Assembly (NCBI GenBank): GCA_934574095.1 | Contig: CAKTMW010000010.1 | Coordinates: 1-49,197 of the forward strand | Origin: an uncultured Oscillospiraceae bacterium | GTDB lineage: Bacteria > Bacillota > Clostridia > Oscillospirales > Oscillospiraceae | Direction of reading: 5' to 3' | DNA length: 49,197 nucleotides | Part shown: positions 47,624 through 49,197 of the stretch, piece by piece | Numbering within the stretch: position 1 is the first letter of the stretch | Layout: the number at the start of each line of letters is the position of its first letter | Notes under the pieces: generated by a model | Seen by the model: only the letters and a program-made list of their open reading frames with translations | Told to the model about the DNA's origin: nothing | Databases searched by the model: none | Made by a program: the position numbers and the translations under genes

Positions 47624-49197
47624 ATGTTCAAAAAATTTACTTGCTGGCTGCTTGCCATATTGATGGCGCTGAGCCTTTGCATCGTTCCGGCGGCAGCGGA
47701 AACTACTACCTTACCCGGCACCGGTTCCGCAAAGGGAAAGACAGTCACCTTGTCTGTAACGCCGCGCACGCCGAAGATACCCCGCAGCAGTGAGGACACC
47801 TACGTGACGTTTGACATCACCATTACCCCGCCTGAACGGCGGAAAATAGCGGCGTTCAGCTTTGCTCTCGCGGGGCCTACCGGGGGGATGACCCTGGCAG
47901 CGCCGGAGGGCAGCTGGTGGAAGCTGAACAGTGCCGCTCTGGCGAAGCATTACGCGCAAGTCAGTTTTTCACCGAGCTATACCCGGTATTTCGGCGCGGG
48001 CGGCAGTATCAACGGCGGTATCGCCGAGGCGACGCGTGTGATGTCCGTCACTGTGAAAATTCCTGCCAATACGGCACCCGGCGAATATTATCTTCGTGTC
48101 GTGACCGAGGGTGATGAGATCGACATCTTTACGGCCGGTCTGAAAAATGGCGACCAGTATAGCCGAGAGGTGATTTACACCCCTGTGACGGTAGTCGCTG
48201 AAAACGGTATACACGGGCGCATTCAGGGCGCAGGGGACGACTCTGTGACATACGCCCTTTACCAAGAGGGCAACAGCGAACCCGTGCTGCAGGGGAGTGC
48301 CATCGATGAGTTTTACTGGTTTGGCGTCAGTGACGGCACCTATCGTCTGGAGATCAGCGGCGGCAATATCGTCGCGCGCTCTTTTGACATTACAGTCAAG
48401 GGGCAAAGCATATCTGATTACGAAGATATCCGTGTGGCGCAGTATGGCGATGTGAACGGCACCGGCGAAGTGGATATCAGCGATGTCGCCTGCCTGTACG
48501 AATACTTGACCACCAATGAGAATTCCGGTACGCTTTCTGATGATTATCTTGAGGAAGTGGCCGACCTGAACAGCGACGATGCTGTTGACGTTTATGATTT
48601 GCAATTTCTATATGAGGTCGTCAGTGGGATTAGCAGTATTGGAAAGCAGCCCAGCGGGAATAAGAATTCGGTTAAGGTTGGTTTCATCACCCTATGGGAT
48701 GAAAACTCCATCTATGACCTCAACTTCATCAACGGCATCAAAGAAGCCATCGCTGCTCTGGGGCTGACCGAGGATGACTACATCCTGAAGACTAATGTTC
48801 CCGAAGGTAATAAATGCTACGAGACCGCCATTGATATGGTCAATGCCGGTTGTGACATCATTTTTGCTAACAGTTTCGGCCATGAACCTTATATGATCGA
48901 GGCTGCTCAGGAGTTCCCCGAGGTTCAGTTCTGCCACAGCACCGGTACCCGCGCTCACACCGAGGGTCTGGCCAACTACCACAACGCCTTCGCTTCCATC
49001 TATGAGGGCCGTTACCTGGCCGGTATCGCTGCCGGTATGAAGCTCAATGAGATGATCGAGAACGGCACCGAGATCAACGGCACCAAGGTCACCGCCGAAA
49101 ACGCCAAGATCGGCTACGTTGGCGCTTTCACCTACGCCGAAGTGGTTTCCGGTTACACCTCTTTCTTCCTGGGCGCCCGCTCCGTCTGCCCCACCGT
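47624..49197 (+). CDS. Secreted cohesin-like/dockerin/BMP solute-binding fusion (partial)
   Basis: The frame is open from the ATG at 47624 to the window end (524 residues seen). Residues 1-25 are a signal peptide (cleavage after VPAAA); there is no good lipobox. Residues about 28-215 form a beta-rich, cohesin-like domain (VTFDITITPPERRKIAAFSF and VTVKIPANTAPGEYYLRV). Residues about 275-335 are a type I dockerin with two calcium loops (GDVNGTGEVDISD and ADLNSDDAVDVYD). From about 352 a BMP/PnrA-type solute-binding domain begins (VKVGFITLWDENSIYDLNFI, then IFANSFGHEPYM and YEGRYLAGIAAGMK). BMP proteins are normally lipoproteins of nucleoside ABC importers. The fusion is unusual; a chimeric assembly join near 48650-48677 must be excluded. 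GGGGGCG is a weak ribosome site. Confidence 0.8.
   Translation, partial: MFKKFTCWLLAILMALSLCIVPAAAETTTLPGTGSAKGKTVTLSVTPRTPKIPRSSEDTYVTFDITITPPERRKIAAFSFALAGPTGGMTLAAPEGSWWKLNSAALAKHYAQVSFSPSYTRYFGAGGSINGGIAEATRVMSVTVKIPANTAPGEYYLRVVTEGDEIDIFTAGLKNGDQYSREVIYTPVTVVAENGIHGRIQGAGDDSVTYALYQEGNSEPVLQGSAIDEFYWFGVSDGTYRLEISGGNIVARSFDITVKGQSISDYEDIRVAQYGDVNGTGEVDISDVACLYEYLTTNENSGTLSDDYLEEVADLNSDDAVDVYDLQFLYEVVSGISSIGKQPSGNKNSVKVGFITLWDENSIYDLNFINGIKEAIAALGLTEDDYILKTNVPEGNKCYETAIDMVNAGCDIIFANSFGHEPYMIEAAQEFPEVQFCHSTGTRAHTEGLANYHNAFASIYEGRYLAGIAAGMKLNEMIENGTEINGTKVTAENAKIGYVGAFTYAEVVSGYTSFFLGARSVCPT

Noticed and set aside
1..49197. CRISPR arrays, rRNA genes and insertion sequences with transposase
   Set aside because: No regularly spaced short repeats, rRNA-like blocks or transposase frames were seen.

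Overview
The window looks like chromosomal DNA of an anaerobic, spore-forming Clostridia member, most likely Oscillospiraceae. The reasons are: GC-rich coding with strong TTGACA/TATAAT-type promoters and AGGAGG ribosome sites, sporulation genes (a SpoIIM-like gene, a SigH-like sigma factor, a broken cotJC), a SCIFF ranthipeptide locus, a selenium-utilisation cluster, a class B sortase, dockerin modules, and ptb and pckA typical of gut fermenters. The family assignment is inference from gene content and style.

Layout. 1-2543: a 1.2 kb non-coding, hairpin-rich repeat region, then a tyrosine integrase reading towards the 3' end of a tRNA-Arg(ACG) gene, as at the edge of an integrated element. 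2644-7000: housekeeping genes, with a DivIVA-like protein, then asnA, an aminotransferase and ptb on the minus strand. 7031-17420: a core block with queA, a small membrane protein, tgt, a 280-bp inverted-repeat element, yajC, a TIGR04086-type membrane protein, a spoIIM-like gene, xerD, ruvC-ruvA-ruvB, glmM, a sigH-like gene and a zinc-ribbon gene. 17457-19067: a GntR regulator divergent from a B3/B4-domain protein, with two matching palindromic operators. 19071-23915: a selenium module (selD, DUF3343, TusA-like, YedE transporter) divergent from a cysteine desulfurase and a LysR regulator. 23912-26946: the SCIFF precursor, its radical SAM maturase and a PLP decarboxylase. 27008-35369: a MATE exporter, a FeoA-FeoB fusion with a Cys-rich partner, a HAD phosphatase, a ModE-like regulator divergent from yqeB, pckA and a small unknown gene. 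35395-41129: a threonine-aldolase-like gene, sortase B, a glycolipid glycosyltransferase with a CrtO-like acyltransferase, and a two-component system with an 11-bp direct-repeat operator.

41136-45809 is accessory DNA. A 5'-truncated cotJC abuts a mobile-element remnant (ParB, small element genes, RepA_N initiator, MobC-like protein, stem-loop array). A defence or toxin-antitoxin island follows, with an HTH-nucleotidyltransferase fusion, a HEPN partner with an RX4HXY motif, and a self-inhibited class III Fic protein. The last 3.3 kb holds an O-antigen-ligase-like membrane protein and an open frame running off the window. That frame joins a signal peptide, a cohesin-like beta domain, a type I dockerin and a BMP/PnrA-type solute-binding domain.

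The most notable items are the cohesin-like/dockerin/BMP fusion, the 280-bp element with a promoter placed at its left edge, the HTH-MNT/HEPN/Fic island, the seven-cysteine SCIFF precursor lying away from yajC, the twin GntR operators, the triple 11-bp repeat before the two-component operon, and two genes that look leaderless (sigH-like and ModE-like). None could be tested by database search here.
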